Source: a bacterium D16-51
GTDB taxonomy: Bacteria; Bacillota; Clostridia; Lachnospirales; Lachnospiraceae
Assembly: GCA_003612285.1 (NCBI GenBank)
Contig: RAYE01000037.1
Coordinates: forward strand, 1 to 57,803
Reading direction: 5' to 3'
DNA length: 57,803 nt
Position 1 is the first letter of the stretch. Every line of letters starts with the position of its first letter. The notes under the pieces were generated by a model. That model was given only the letters and a program-made list of their open reading frames with translations. It had not been told where the DNA came from and searched no databases. This document shows, piece after piece, positions 25,868 to 34,146 of this stretch. The position numbers were made by a program, and so were the translations under genes.

Positions 25868-25948
25868 CACGAAAACATAAAAGATTGAATCTTATGTGCT
25901 GCTATTTTACCATTGCCCCACCTGCCATCAAATGAACATTTTATTGAG

Positions 25949-26938
25949 TCAAATATTAGTTATTATATTATCCTGAAACTTTAATTCACCTATTTCAATT
26001 TCTCCAATAAAATTCTTTACAAAATTAGGCCTTATAACAAAACATACTTCAGAAATATCCTTCAAATGCTTTTGGGGCATTGTATCATAAGATATCGGTA
26101 TTTTAATTTCAGAATAATTATCATTAATTAAAAAAGTTTGTTCGTAAAATTTGAATAAATTATCTCCACACTTAAACTCAATTGTTACTTTATGAATTGA
26201 GTTATTTTTGCTTCTACATTTACAATAAAATACACTATTAGCGGTAATATTGCTCCAATCTTTATGCGGCACAAACTGATAAACACAACTAATAAAATTA
26301 CTTGGAATAGGATAAAATTCATTTGCTTTAAAATTGCAATCCATTTGATGAAAATTACCATTTAACTCTATTTTTACTGCGTCTGGATCACCATTTTGCG
26401 CTACACAAATAATTTTTGAATCTTTAAAATTAAATCCATAATTTTTTCCTACATATATTTTAACATTTTCTGTAAACTGTTTTATTTTATCAAACAATCC
26501 GTGCTCCTGCATAAAACTTAACCTTGGAATTATTTGCTTTTCTACTAATTTGTATTCATATAATTTCTTAAATAAATCTTCTGCATCACTTAATATAATA
26601 CTTTGGATTATTTTCAGAGGAGTATCATTCAAAATATTATAATCTAATGGGGGTACAATTATAGGAAAAATATTATCTTTAAATGCCCATGCAGCCCCCA
26701 TCTCCATAATACAGAATTTACTATCAATATAATTTTGTGTAATAAGAAAAAGTACAATTTCGGAATCGTGAAGATTTTCTTTTATACTTTTTATAAAATC
26801 CTCACCAACTCTTAGTGCATTGTCCATAGATGTGCAAAATATCTCATCATAGTCTATATGGAAACCCTGAACAAGTAAATCGACAAACATTAATACTAAT
26901 TCCTTATCTTTTGAAGAATGACTTATAAATATTTTCAT
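25949..26938 (-). CDS. TIR-domain protein with C-terminal beta-rich domain
   Basis: 329 residues from ATG 26938 behind GGAAAGGGG. Residues 1-130 are a TIR fold: KIFISHSSKD at the N-terminus, LFLITQNYIDSKFCIMEMG with the Glu that is catalytic in NAD-cleaving bacterial TIRs, then IVPPL. The C-terminal ~150 residues (DPDAVKIELNGNFHQMDCNF and on) look like a beta-sandwich with no family I can name. The locus is very AT-rich, unlike the flanking operons, which suggests transfer. TIR proteins of this size commonly serve in phage defence as effectors. The neighbouring membrane-protein pseudogene may have been its partner. Confidence 0.8.
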   Translation of the reverse strand: MKIFISHSSKDKELVLMFVDLLVQGFHIDYDEIFCTSMDNALRVGEDFIKSIKENLHDSEIVLFLITQNYIDSKFCIMEMGAAWAFKDNIFPIIVPPLDYNILNDTPLKIIQSIILSDAEDLFKKLYEYKLVEKQIIPRLSFMQEHGLFDKIKQFTENVKIYVGKNYGFNFKDSKIICVAQNGDPDAVKIELNGNFHQMDCNFKANEFYPIPSNFISCVYQFVPHKDWSNITANSVFYCKCRSKNNSIHKVTIEFKCGDNLFKFYEQTFLINDNYSEIKIPISYDTMPQKHLKDISEVCFVIRPNFVKNFIGEIEIGELKFQDNIITNI

Positions 26939-27032
26939 AAAGTATCCCCTTTCCAAACTTCACTATTTAAGTATTACTCATAATTAACATATTTACTATT
27001 ACAAAACCTTCATTCACTGCTTAGTGTGGAAG

Positions 27033-27168
27033 TAATGAAACAAAAACATGAATAAAAAATTTAGGCAAGAAAAAACGTCGATATTTAACCGCCTTAGTAA
27101 TATCACCAGATCAAAAGATAAGTTTGCAAACTGCCTAAAAACAACTGTATTCAATTATTGTTTCATTA
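27033..27168. repeat. nested inverted repeats between the TIR gene and the membrane pseudogene
   Basis: An outer pair, TAATGAAACA (27033-27042) / TGTTTCATTA (27159-27168), encloses an inner pair, TTTAGGCA (27060-27067) / TGCCTAAA (27132-27139). It overlaps the stop codon of the pseudogene. It could be a folded RNA, an operator or a small element. Confidence 0.5.
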
Positions 27169-27774
27169 GTTATTATTTTGGTTTTCATTTTGGTCATTAT
27201 TTTGGTTTTCATTTTGGTTCGTTTTATAACAGCCCAAGTCAAGCAACATAACATTTTGTATGAGCCATTTATACATTTCTTCTCTTCTACTCTCACTCAT
27301 TTTATCTGCCATTTGAATAGAAGTGAGGTACTTTTCAATTGAATCTAATCTCTTATGATATTCACTAAGTTGTTTGATGCATTTATTATATACCCAAAAG
27401 CTTAGTCCCGTAATTAATTCAACTACAGAACCTGCAATAGTTGTAAAAATTATAATATCCTTTTCAAACACAGAAATAATAACAAACCCACATATGTATA
27501 TAAGAACCCCTAAAATGCATGATATTATTGCTAATGTAAAAGATTTATTTGCCTGCCTTTTACTAATAATATAATATTCCGTTGACTCTCTTACATTTTT
27601 GTATAACAGTTTAAATACATCATAATCAGGCTGGTTTTGAATATCTTTTAATGTATCTTCTGTTTCTTGTTTTATATTTCTATTTTCTTATGAACTTATT
27701 ATATATGATAAAAAAGATGCTATAACTCCACCTATTATTCCAATTATACACTATAAAATATATTCTATTTTCAA
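27166..27774 (-). pseudogene. TRADD-N-associated-type membrane protein gene with two in-frame stops
   Basis: From a TTG at 27774 (GGGAGG nine bases upstream) one reading frame runs to 27166, interrupted only by TAG at 27751-27753 and TAA at 27688-27690. The first segment reads as a membrane helix (CIIGIIGGVIASFLSYIISS). Then come KQETEDTLKDIQNQPDYDVF, a second helix (FTLAIISCILGVLIYICGFV), a third (TTIAGSVVELITGLSFWVY) and an amphipathic helix (HKRLDSIEKYLTSIQMADKM). This layout resembles the two-helix membrane domain associated with TRADD-N modules; that name is from memory. The C-terminus is low-complexity Asn/Gln. Two stops in otherwise intact coding sequence argue for recent inactivation. 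A shorter product from the GTG at 27471 is possible. Confidence 0.65.
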
Positions 27775-27909
27775 TACTATATCCTCCCTTATACTTCCTG
27801 AGTATAACACATTTTTTTAATATTTGAAATACAAATTACAATCCTGAATATAGGCCAGTTGGTAATCTGCTGATTTTAGGGAGCAAACCAGCATAATGAG
27901 TTTACATAT

Positions 27910-27940
27910 CCCCTCTTTTGAATGAGAGGGGTACTTTTTT
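27910..27940 (+). terminator. Rho-independent terminator without an obvious upstream gene
   Basis: CCCCTCT-tttgaatg-AGAGGGG is followed by TACTTTTTT on the plus strand. No plus-strand gene precedes it, so it may be left from lost DNA or end an unseen short RNA. Confidence 0.7.
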
Positions 27941-28115
27941 GCATTAAAATGTCAAAATTCTGTGAATATAATTAAAATGTCCTTCACAAAACGTCACTGG
28001 AAGTGCCATTTATTATTAATTCAACCAACAGTATACCGTGGATAAGGGCATTTATTTGCCTTTTCAGTTCAATAATGATACAATATTAAAAACTCGCAAA
28101 GAAAGGGGAATTTCT

Positions 28116-28982
28116 ATGTCAGAAAAAAAGAACATTACAATAAGCGTGGCAATCCAGACACGAGAAACACCCATGATGATTCTGAAGCGCTGTATCCAGT
28201 GCATCCGTGAACAAACCCTGCCTGATATCGAAATTATCCTTTTAGATTCCAATGATGACAACAGTGTTTATAAAGAAGCCATACGCTGGGAAGAAGGGCT
28301 TCTTTCTGATATTATTTATCTGGAAGTCCCGGAAAAAGGAGAATTTATCAATGGGAAAAATGCTGTACTGGAAGCGTATCATGGCGATTATCTTACCTTT
28401 CTATCCGCACAGGATACCATGCCTCCCAGACGCCTTGAAGAAGTGTTGGCAGCCTTTAATGAAGACCGCTCTATTAATGTGCTTTATACCGATATAAGCG
28501 CGCAGCAGACAAATGTATTAGACCACACAGACCTTGAAATTACTTCAAAAGAATTCCATTATCTGCCACAATTAGTTTTCCACAGGGACTGCTTTGACTG
28601 GATTGGGCAGTTTGATACAGATTTAGTTGCCCATTGCGACGATGAAATATGGCTGCGTATCAACTCTCTTCATCTGCCGCACCATATTTCTTCTGAAAAC
28701 ACCACCATTGCAGTCTGCCCAGACTGTTACCACCAGTATTCACCATTGAATGCTGCAATCGGTTACCGCCAGCTCCTTGTAAAATACACATCACTTTTAC
28801 AGAGAAATATCCCAGCGAAAAAAAAGCTCTACCAAAAAGCTGCCTATGCCTATCAACAAGCCGGCGTCTTCCACCGTTATATCCAATTCAAAACACTGGC
28901 TGTCTTTACAAAAAAGAAAAAAGGCGCAAAGTCTTCCCAGACCCGAAAACACTCCGCCAAGTCAAATCCCCCGCTAATTTGA
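28116..28982 (+). CDS. glycosyltransferase family 2-like protein
   Basis: 288 residues from ATG 28116, with AAAGGGG upstream; a longer frame from 28038 lacks a site. The N-terminus ISVAIQTRETPMMILKRCIQ, then LPDIEIILLDSNDD, FINGKNAVLEAYHGDYLTFLS and VLYTDIS follow the GT-A fold with donor-nucleotide and metal-binding Asp residues, though TDIS is a weak DxD. The Lys-rich C-terminus may touch the membrane. No polysaccharide genes flank it, so acceptor and product are unknown. Confidence 0.72.
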   Translation: MSEKKNITISVAIQTRETPMMILKRCIQCIREQTLPDIEIILLDSNDDNSVYKEAIRWEEGLLSDIIYLEVPEKGEFINGKNAVLEAYHGDYLTFLSAQDTMPPRRLEEVLAAFNEDRSINVLYTDISAQQTNVLDHTDLEITSKEFHYLPQLVFHRDCFDWIGQFDTDLVAHCDDEIWLRINSLHLPHHISSENTTIAVCPDCYHQYSPLNAAIGYRQLLVKYTSLLQRNIPAKKKLYQKAAYAYQQAGVFHRYIQFKTLAVFTKKKKGAKSSQTRKHSAKSNPPLI

Positions 28983-29021
28983 CCCGCGCGCAGCCGCCAA
29001 GTGCAAAGGAACTTTCAGTTC

Positions 29022-29057
29022 CTTGCAAGCATTGCGTTTGGCTCGTTGCATGCGCGA
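29022..29057. repeat. 36-bp dispersed repeat, copy 2
   Basis: It begins CTTGCAAGCATTGCGTTTGG and continues into a short hairpin-forming stretch (CTCGTTGCATGCGCGAG). It lies in the spacer between the glycosyltransferase and the convergent response regulator. Confidence 0.65.
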
Positions 29058-29094
29058 GAATAAACCTACTGCTGCATGCGGGAATTCAAAAAAT

Positions 29095-29772
29095 TTACCG
29101 CTTTTCCAAAAAATAACCAAGCTTATAATTTGACTTGATATTATAGTTTGTTTCTTTCATTTTCTGGCGCAGCTGTTTTACAACTGTGTCAACTACGCGT
29201 CTGCATTCCGGCATCTGCTTTCCCCAGGCTGCTGCCAGAATTTCTTCCCTGCTTATAATTTCACCTCTGCTATGCAAAAAACAGTGAAATACTGCCGCTT
29301 CTTTTGGCGTTAGGTAAATCTCTTCTGCACCAACCTGCACCTGGCGTTCTGAAAACCTCTCATAAATATCAGAATAATCTGTATTCGACTTACCTTGCCA
29401 TTTCTTTTTCATAAAACTCTTTTTCAGCCTTGCCACTAAAATACGGATATCTTTCTCTTTGCTAATATAATCTTCTGCACCTGCATTAAGAGCGTCAAGC
29501 TCATATTCTTCTCTCTCACTTACGAAAAGTATTGGAATCCTGCTTTTTCTACAAATCTCAGACAGCCCTTTTTCCCAGTCCTGCCCCTCTGCCTCTTCTG
29601 CAAGCTGTTCCAAAGATAACACTGCGGCAAGATATTTTTTCTTTTGCACCCCCTCAAGCAAAACTTCCAGATTATCTGCTTCCTGCATCATAATCCCTTC
29701 ATTTGCAAGTCCCTTTTTTATCTGCTCGCACCATCCAATATCATCCTCCCACACTAATACACATGCTTCCAT
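29095..29772 (-). CDS. orphan OmpR-type response regulator with degenerate receiver
   Basis: 225 residues from ATG 29772. The C-terminal winged helix is intact (LTPKEAAVFHCFLHSRGEII ... VDTVVKQLRQKM). The receiver keeps the acidic pocket (WEDD) and the Lys (YISKEKD). The strand that should end in the phospho-accepting Asp reads AAVLSLEQL, with Ser/Leu instead. It therefore probably works without phosphorylation. No histidine kinase is adjacent. The start region is unusual: the only SD-like GAGG lies inside a 17-bp hairpin just upstream. A TTG at 29784 is an alternative start. Confidence 0.78.
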   Translation of the reverse strand: MEACVLVWEDDIGWCEQIKKGLANEGIMMQEADNLEVLLEGVQKKKYLAAVLSLEQLAEEAEGQDWEKGLSEICRKSRIPILFVSEREEYELDALNAGAEDYISKEKDIRILVARLKKSFMKKKWQGKSNTDYSDIYERFSERQVQVGAEEIYLTPKEAAVFHCFLHSRGEIISREEILAAAWGKQMPECRRVVDTVVKQLRQKMKETNYNIKSNYKLGYFLEKR

Positions 29773-29784
29773 AATTTGCACCAA

Positions 29785-29820
29785 GCCTCAAACGAAAATG
29801 CCTGCATTTTCATTTGAGGC
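29785..29820 (-). promoter_or_regulatory. 17-bp hairpin that hides the Shine-Dalgarno region of the response regulator
   Basis: GCCTCAAACGAAAATGC (29785-29801) and GCATTTTCATTTGAGGC (29804-29820) pair over 17 positions with a 2-nt loop. The GAGG of the minus-strand 3' arm is the only SD-like sequence before ATG 29772. A second hairpin (GCAAACACA/TGTGTTTGC) lies just upstream. Confidence 0.55.
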
Positions 29821-29967
29821 GCAAACACAAAGGGTGAAAGATGTGTGTTTGCATTTTACCCCTTCTTCTTTTTTCTTTCACCCTTTCCCTTTCCCATAAA
29901 CCCTTCGTCGCTTAGGAACTGTAAAATCTACAGTTCCTTAAAACCAATGGGCTTCCTGTCTCAATAG

Positions 29968-30999
29968 CTATACCCTCTGCACCACCAGTCCTGTACGTTC
30001 CAACTGCCCTATCATCTCCTCCACATTGTCCAATGGCAAAGCAAACCTTCCATTTTTTCTCTCGTAAACACGGTAACTGTCCATAATTGCCGCTTCCACC
30101 AAATCAACCACCAATACATCTGCCCCCGCTAAAAAAGCTTTTAGCCTTCCATCCTTTAAAACACAGTCCAGTGTAGGGCTGGCAAGAATCTCAGCCTCTG
30201 GAAGCATCAGACGGAAAATAGCCAGCAGGTACAATGTCATATCGCCATTGCCGCTGCGTTCCCGCTCAAACTCCGTATGTACAGCCGGGACAAACGCCCC
30301 CATATCAATAATCGACGCCTCAAAAGATTTCATAAATTGGATATCCTCTAAAACATTGTCAATCGACTGGTATGGAACTCCAACCAGAAAACCAGTCCCT
30401 GTACTGTAACCAGCTTCCCTTAACTGCCACAGGCATTGCTTCCGCAAAAGCAGTGACATATTAGAAGGGAACAGCCTTCGGAAATGAATTTCATTTGCAC
30501 TTCCATGCCGCAGAATATAACTGGAAGCCCCAGCATGAAACCAACTTCTGTATGCCTCTTCTGTCTTTTCTCCCAGTGAAAGGATAATCCTGCTGTCAGG
30601 ATATTCTTTTTGGACTGTATTAATCATTTCCTCTACACGCTGCTGCGTATAATAAACATCATCCCCACTTTCCAGCAAAAAACTCCTAATTCCCTTTTTG
30701 CCAAATTCCCTGCAGCAGTCCAGGATTAAATCTGTCTCCATCCTATACCGTTTCGCAAACCTGTTATCTCTCCTGATTCCACATATTTTACAGTTATATT
30801 TACAAAAACTGCTGATTGGGATTCTTCCCCAAATCTGTATTTTATCCTTTTTCACCCGGCGGCGTATCTCACACGCTTTTTCATTCAGATATTCTGTCGT
30901 CTCTATATTCCGAAACCTTAAAAACTCTGCAAACTCTTCCTGTTCCAAGTTCCCAACCGCCATCAGCTTTTGCACTGAGCCTTCCATACACTTCCCCAT
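29968..30999 (-). CDS. hydE: [FeFe]-hydrogenase H-cluster radical SAM maturase HydE
   Basis: 343 residues. The radical SAM motif is CKYNCKICGIRRDN (CxxxCxxC), which matches the HydE form. Downstream segments (FLLESGDD, ILSLGEKT, TGFLVGVPYQS, MGAFVPAVHTEF) agree with HydE/biotin-synthase-like barrels. It helps build the dithiomethylamine-bridged diiron subcluster of [FeFe]-hydrogenases such as the one encoded at 20940-22409. HydF and HydG are not in the window. ATG follows GAGGGATTATA. Confidence 0.85.
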   Translation of the reverse strand: MGKCMEGSVQKLMAVGNLEQEEFAEFLRFRNIETTEYLNEKACEIRRRVKKDKIQIWGRIPISSFCKYNCKICGIRRDNRFAKRYRMETDLILDCCREFGKKGIRSFLLESGDDVYYTQQRVEEMINTVQKEYPDSRIILSLGEKTEEAYRSWFHAGASSYILRHGSANEIHFRRLFPSNMSLLLRKQCLWQLREAGYSTGTGFLVGVPYQSIDNVLEDIQFMKSFEASIIDMGAFVPAVHTEFERERSGNGDMTLYLLAIFRLMLPEAEILASPTLDCVLKDGRLKAFLAGADVLVVDLVEAAIMDSYRVYERKNGRFALPLDNVEEMIGQLERTGLVVQRV

Positions 31000-31000
31000 T

Positions 31001-31392
31001 ATAATCCCTCATTTCTGATATTTAGGAGCTGTCCTGATTCCTTGACTTTTTCTCCGATAACACAGTTTTAAAATTATTCTCCAAGAAATGCCCTTACAGC
31101 GCCTATAATTCTTTTTTGTTTACTAACCGGCCTGTTTGATCTTATTTCTAGTTATACTAGTAAACTCTTTTAAGTTCTATAGAACCATATTAAGATAAAA
31201 TAATATGAAATGCAATAGGAAGACAAAACAAAACCAACAACAAGCTAAGATTTAAGTTACTGCTTATTGCAAATATATTTCTACTATAATATGTGTGCAG
31301 AATTGAAACCAAGAAATATTTGCGTAGATACGATAGAATATTTTTTATAAATTGCAACATGTGTGAAACAAGATAAGAAGAAATTATAAAAT
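31001..31392. other. AT-rich intergenic gap, no gene seen
   Basis: No frame with a ribosome site and no terminator of quality was found. Only a short CTAGTTATACTAG palindrome near 31150 stands out. The composition changes here from the mid-GC left part of the window to the AT-rich accessory zone. Confidence 0.5.
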
Positions 31393-31800
31393 TTAGCTAT
31401 TTAATATATGTCTTTCTAAAAACTCTCCCGGTGTCATAATTTCTGGCATCTCAACCTCTACACCCAAAAAGTCTTTGTCACCTGTAATAAAAATATCTAT
31501 ATTTTCAATAATGGCGGTATAGAGCACTGGATAATCATTTATATCTCTAATATTAAAAAGATTTCCCAGCATATGGCGTGGCGTATAAACAAGCTCATAT
31601 GACAAGTCCGATAAAAAGGAATCGACAGCATAACTCTTTTTCGGAAATTTTCGGGCAACAACGGCGGTTAATTCGTCAATTATAAAAGAGGATAAAACCA
31701 GTTTATGGTTTCTTGTGATATAATCTAAAATCTTCTTGAATTGTTCATTTGGAAAAAGCAACATTGAAATCAGGATATTTGTGTCTAACATGATTCGCAT
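31393..31800 (-). CDS. PIN-domain toxin (putative ribonuclease, COG1569 type)
   Basis: 135 residues. It has the PIN acidic residues: Asp in MLDTNILISMLL, Glu in IIDELTAVV, and Asp in FITGDKDFLG and IRDINDYPVL. It would cleave RNA when free of its antitoxin. Its start overlaps the stop of the AbrB-type antitoxin gene, the usual order of such pairs. GGAGAG lies upstream. Confidence 0.83.
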   Translation of the reverse strand: MRIMLDTNILISMLLFPNEQFKKILDYITRNHKLVLSSFIIDELTAVVARKFPKKSYAVDSFLSDLSYELVYTPRHMLGNLFNIRDINDYPVLYTAIIENIDIFITGDKDFLGVEVEMPEIMTPGEFLERHILNS

Positions 31801-32060
31801 TTATATTTCTCTCCTCTTTCCGCACGAATTTCCTTTACAAGTTTTATCACATCCTCCTCATTTTTAATGCCCAATTCCTCTGCCACACCTTGAAAAGCCT
31901 CCTGTGCTTTTAGCAAAGCATTCGTAGAAGCATTTGTTAAAATAACTCTATCCCCTTCTTCCATAAAAAGGATTTTATCTCCTTCTCGTATTCCAAGCGC
32001 ATTTCTGATTGCAATAGGTATTGTAATTTGACCTTTTGACGTTACTTTTGCCAATTCCAT
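31785..32060 (-). CDS. AbrB/MazE-type antitoxin
   Basis: 91 residues. The swapped-hairpin DNA-binding domain is plain at the N-terminus (KVTSKGQITIPIAIRNALGI, EGDKILFM). The C-terminal tail would bind the PIN toxin. It is the first gene of the two-gene operon and probably represses it. SD is GGGAG. Confidence 0.85.
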   Translation of the reverse strand: MELAKVTSKGQITIPIAIRNALGIREGDKILFMEEGDRVILTNASTNALLKAQEAFQGVAEELGIKNEEDVIKLVKEIRAERGEKYKCESC

Positions 32061-32263
32061 ATTGGTAATCTCCCTTCTATATTCCTTACTTTCCTTACTT
32101 TCTATTATATTGTATAACAGTAAAATGTCAACCTGTTTTTCAAGGAAGATAGACTTTCGGTCTTTGCTGTACTTAAAACTTTTTGATGATAAATAAAAAA
32201 GAATGTGCTATCATGGATTCATGGCACATATTTAAAAGAGCTTGGCTTTTGGAGGAATATATC

Positions 32264-32736
32264 ATGGAAAAACCTCAAATATTACTTTTCGATTTAGATG
32301 GCACTTTGTTAAGAAATGATAAAACTTTATCTGAATATACGCTGGAAATATTATCCAAATGTAAAGAATGCGGGTATATAATCGGTATTTCAACATCAAG
32401 GGGCGAACAAAATTGTTTGAGCTTTTTAAGAGAACTAAAGCCGGGTATTCTTATTTCCAGCGGTGGGGCATTGATACGGACTTTAGGGGTGAAGCTTTGA
32501 AGATATGCGTTGAGATACATCAGCCTGGTTTGGCGAAAAGATTATGTGAACATTTTTCAGAACTTGACAGCCAACATTTTTCGGATGGCGATTGGTATAA
32601 GTTTACGAAAAGCGAGATTACAAAAGAAAAAGCAATATTGGCAGTATGTGAAGCGTACCATGCAGATGTATCGGAAATTATAGAAGGGAAAATTGTGCAG
32701 GATGCAGATCAATTGGATGCAATAGATATAACGTAG
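32264..32736 (+). pseudogene. HAD-superfamily hydrolase gene, frameshifted and fused to an HD-domain remnant
   Basis: From ATG 32264 (GGAGG upstream) a HAD start is clear: LLFDLDGTLLRNDKTLSEYT and GISTSRG. The frame ends at 32500 with RTLGVKL. The adjacent frame continues with GEALKICVEIHQPGLAKRL and the HAD motif III-like KSEITKEKAILAVCEAY, then switches to EGKIVQDADQLDAI, which resembles the catalytic Asp region of HD phosphohydrolases. One frameshift and at least one internal deletion are therefore needed. It is not expected to make an active enzyme. Confidence 0.7.
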
Positions 32737-32751
32737 AAGGGAGGTTCTTGA

Positions 32752-33609
32752 TTGAGAAATTTAATTGATTTACTGTGCTTTACAAAAGAAAATATTTTTG
32801 AAATTTTTCATATCGCAGATAAAATTCAAAAGGGGAAATTTAAAAATTTCCTAAATGGGAAAAGCGTGGTTTTATTCTTCCCCAGTACAAGTCTAAGAAC
32901 CCGTGTAACATTTGAAAAGGGAATATATCTGCTTGGCGGACAGTCAATACTATTTCCGACAGAAACCTTGGATAAAAAAGAAAAACTGGAAGATGTTTGT
33001 GGATATCTGAATAATTGGGCAGATGGAATCATTGTCAGACATAGAAATATAGATGTGGTTAAGAAACTTGCGCAACATTCAACAATTCCTGTCATTAATG
33101 CAATGACAGATTGGAATCATCCCTGTGAGATTATTTCAGATATGTATTCATTATCTAAAATCAGAGTAGATTTTACAAAAGACAAATTCCTTTTCTGTGG
33201 TAAATCCGGCAATATTGGTCTTTCATGGAAGGAGGCGGCGAATGTTTTAGGATTTGAATTGTCACAATGTTGTCCAAAAGGATACGAAATGGAAGGAGTG
33301 CAGGCATTTAAGGATATCAAAGAAGCTGTTAAGGGCAAAGATATTATATGTACAGACTCATTACCAGCAGACATACTTGGAGATTTTGAACACTATCAGA
33401 TCACGAAAGAAATTATGGATATGGCAAATAAAAATGCCATTTTAAACCCTTGTCCGCCATTTTATCGTGGCGAAGAAGTATCCGAAGATGTAATTGATTC
33501 TGATTACTTTGTTGGCTATCAGTTTAAGAAAAGTTTGTTAGAGGTGCAGCAGGCTATTGTAATCTACTGCTTAATGCACGAAGGAGGAACTGCCGCATGG
33601 GGAAACTAA
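32752..33609 (+). CDS. divergent aspartate/ornithine carbamoyltransferase-family protein
   Basis: 285 residues from TTG 32752 with GGGAGG upstream. The carbamoyl-phosphate region reads FPSTSLRTRVTFEKG (versus STRTR). The His loop is HPCE, where transcarbamoylases have HP(T/C)Q. The C-terminal region is NPCPPFYRGEEVSEDVID where OTCase has the HCLP loop. The fold is recognisable, but the changed Gln and lost HCLP His suggest a different amino acceptor or a non-catalytic role. It is coupled to a broken KilA-N gene: the next ATG overlaps its stop, with GGAGG inside its last codons. Confidence 0.72.
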   Translation: MRNLIDLLCFTKENIFEIFHIADKIQKGKFKNFLNGKSVVLFFPSTSLRTRVTFEKGIYLLGGQSILFPTETLDKKEKLEDVCGYLNNWADGIIVRHRNIDVVKKLAQHSTIPVINAMTDWNHPCEIISDMYSLSKIRVDFTKDKFLFCGKSGNIGLSWKEAANVLGFELSQCCPKGYEMEGVQAFKDIKEAVKGKDIICTDSLPADILGDFEHYQITKEIMDMANKNAILNPCPPFYRGEEVSEDVIDSDYFVGYQFKKSLLEVQQAIVIYCLMHEGGTAAWGN

Positions 33610-33852
33610 ATGTTGACGGAACGGAAATACAAGCCTTACGGATTGAGGAAGATGATTACATTTCATTAACCGATATGGTAAGAAAAATTGACAACGGACC
33701 TACCCTGATAGAAAAATGGTTACGAAATAAAAACACATAAAATTTCTTGGCATATGGGAAGAAATGTATAATACAGACTTCAATGTTGCCGCCTATGAAG
33801 AAATCATGTTGGGGGCGGGGTTAAACCGCTTTATTATGTCAGTTAAACAATT
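33597..33852 (+). pseudogene. KilA-N domain protein gene, frameshifted and truncated
   Basis: ATG 33597, with AAGGAGG, opens a frame reading EDDYISLTDMVRKIDNGPTL and ends at TAA 33740. The KilA-N homology continues in another frame as FLGIWEEMYNTDFN and GLNRFIMSVKQ, then stops at the border of a repeat element. One indel near 33735 and loss of the C-terminus explain the pattern. KilA-N proteins are phage-type DNA-binding proteins. Confidence 0.75.
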
Positions 33853-33862
33853 CCCGTATATT

Positions 33863-34001
33863 TTGTGTTATAACGTTTTATGTGATTTTGTTGTCTCCAC
33901 TTCGCTTCGGCTAGCACAGAGCAGATGTCCACCGGACATCTTGTGCCTTCATTTTTTCCCTTATCCGGGTTCGTAATACCCTGTGGGAAGATATAACACA
34001 A
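33863..34001. repeat. 139-bp element bounded by 10-bp inverted repeats, with an internal hairpin
   Basis: TTGTGTTATA (33863-33872) is matched by TATAACACAA (33992-34001). Inside, AGATGTCC-acc-GGACATCT is a perfect hairpin preceded by CTCCACTTCGCTTCGGCTAGC. The 981-1192 element has a similar core (ACTCCGTTTCGG then GTGTGCC-act-GGCACAC). Both may belong to one family of palindromic intergenic repeats. This copy truncates the KilA-N gene. The remaining bases up to 34146 hold no gene. Confidence 0.55.
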
Positions 34002-34146
34002 GGGAAACATTAAGGGAAAGCTCACCTGCGATAAACTTAGTGTTTTCAAGGGTTAGAAGGGATTTTAATAACAAAATATAACAGCTAATATTACCCTAAA
34101 AAAACATCAAATCACAATCGGAATTTATAAAATAAGTGAGTTTAAT

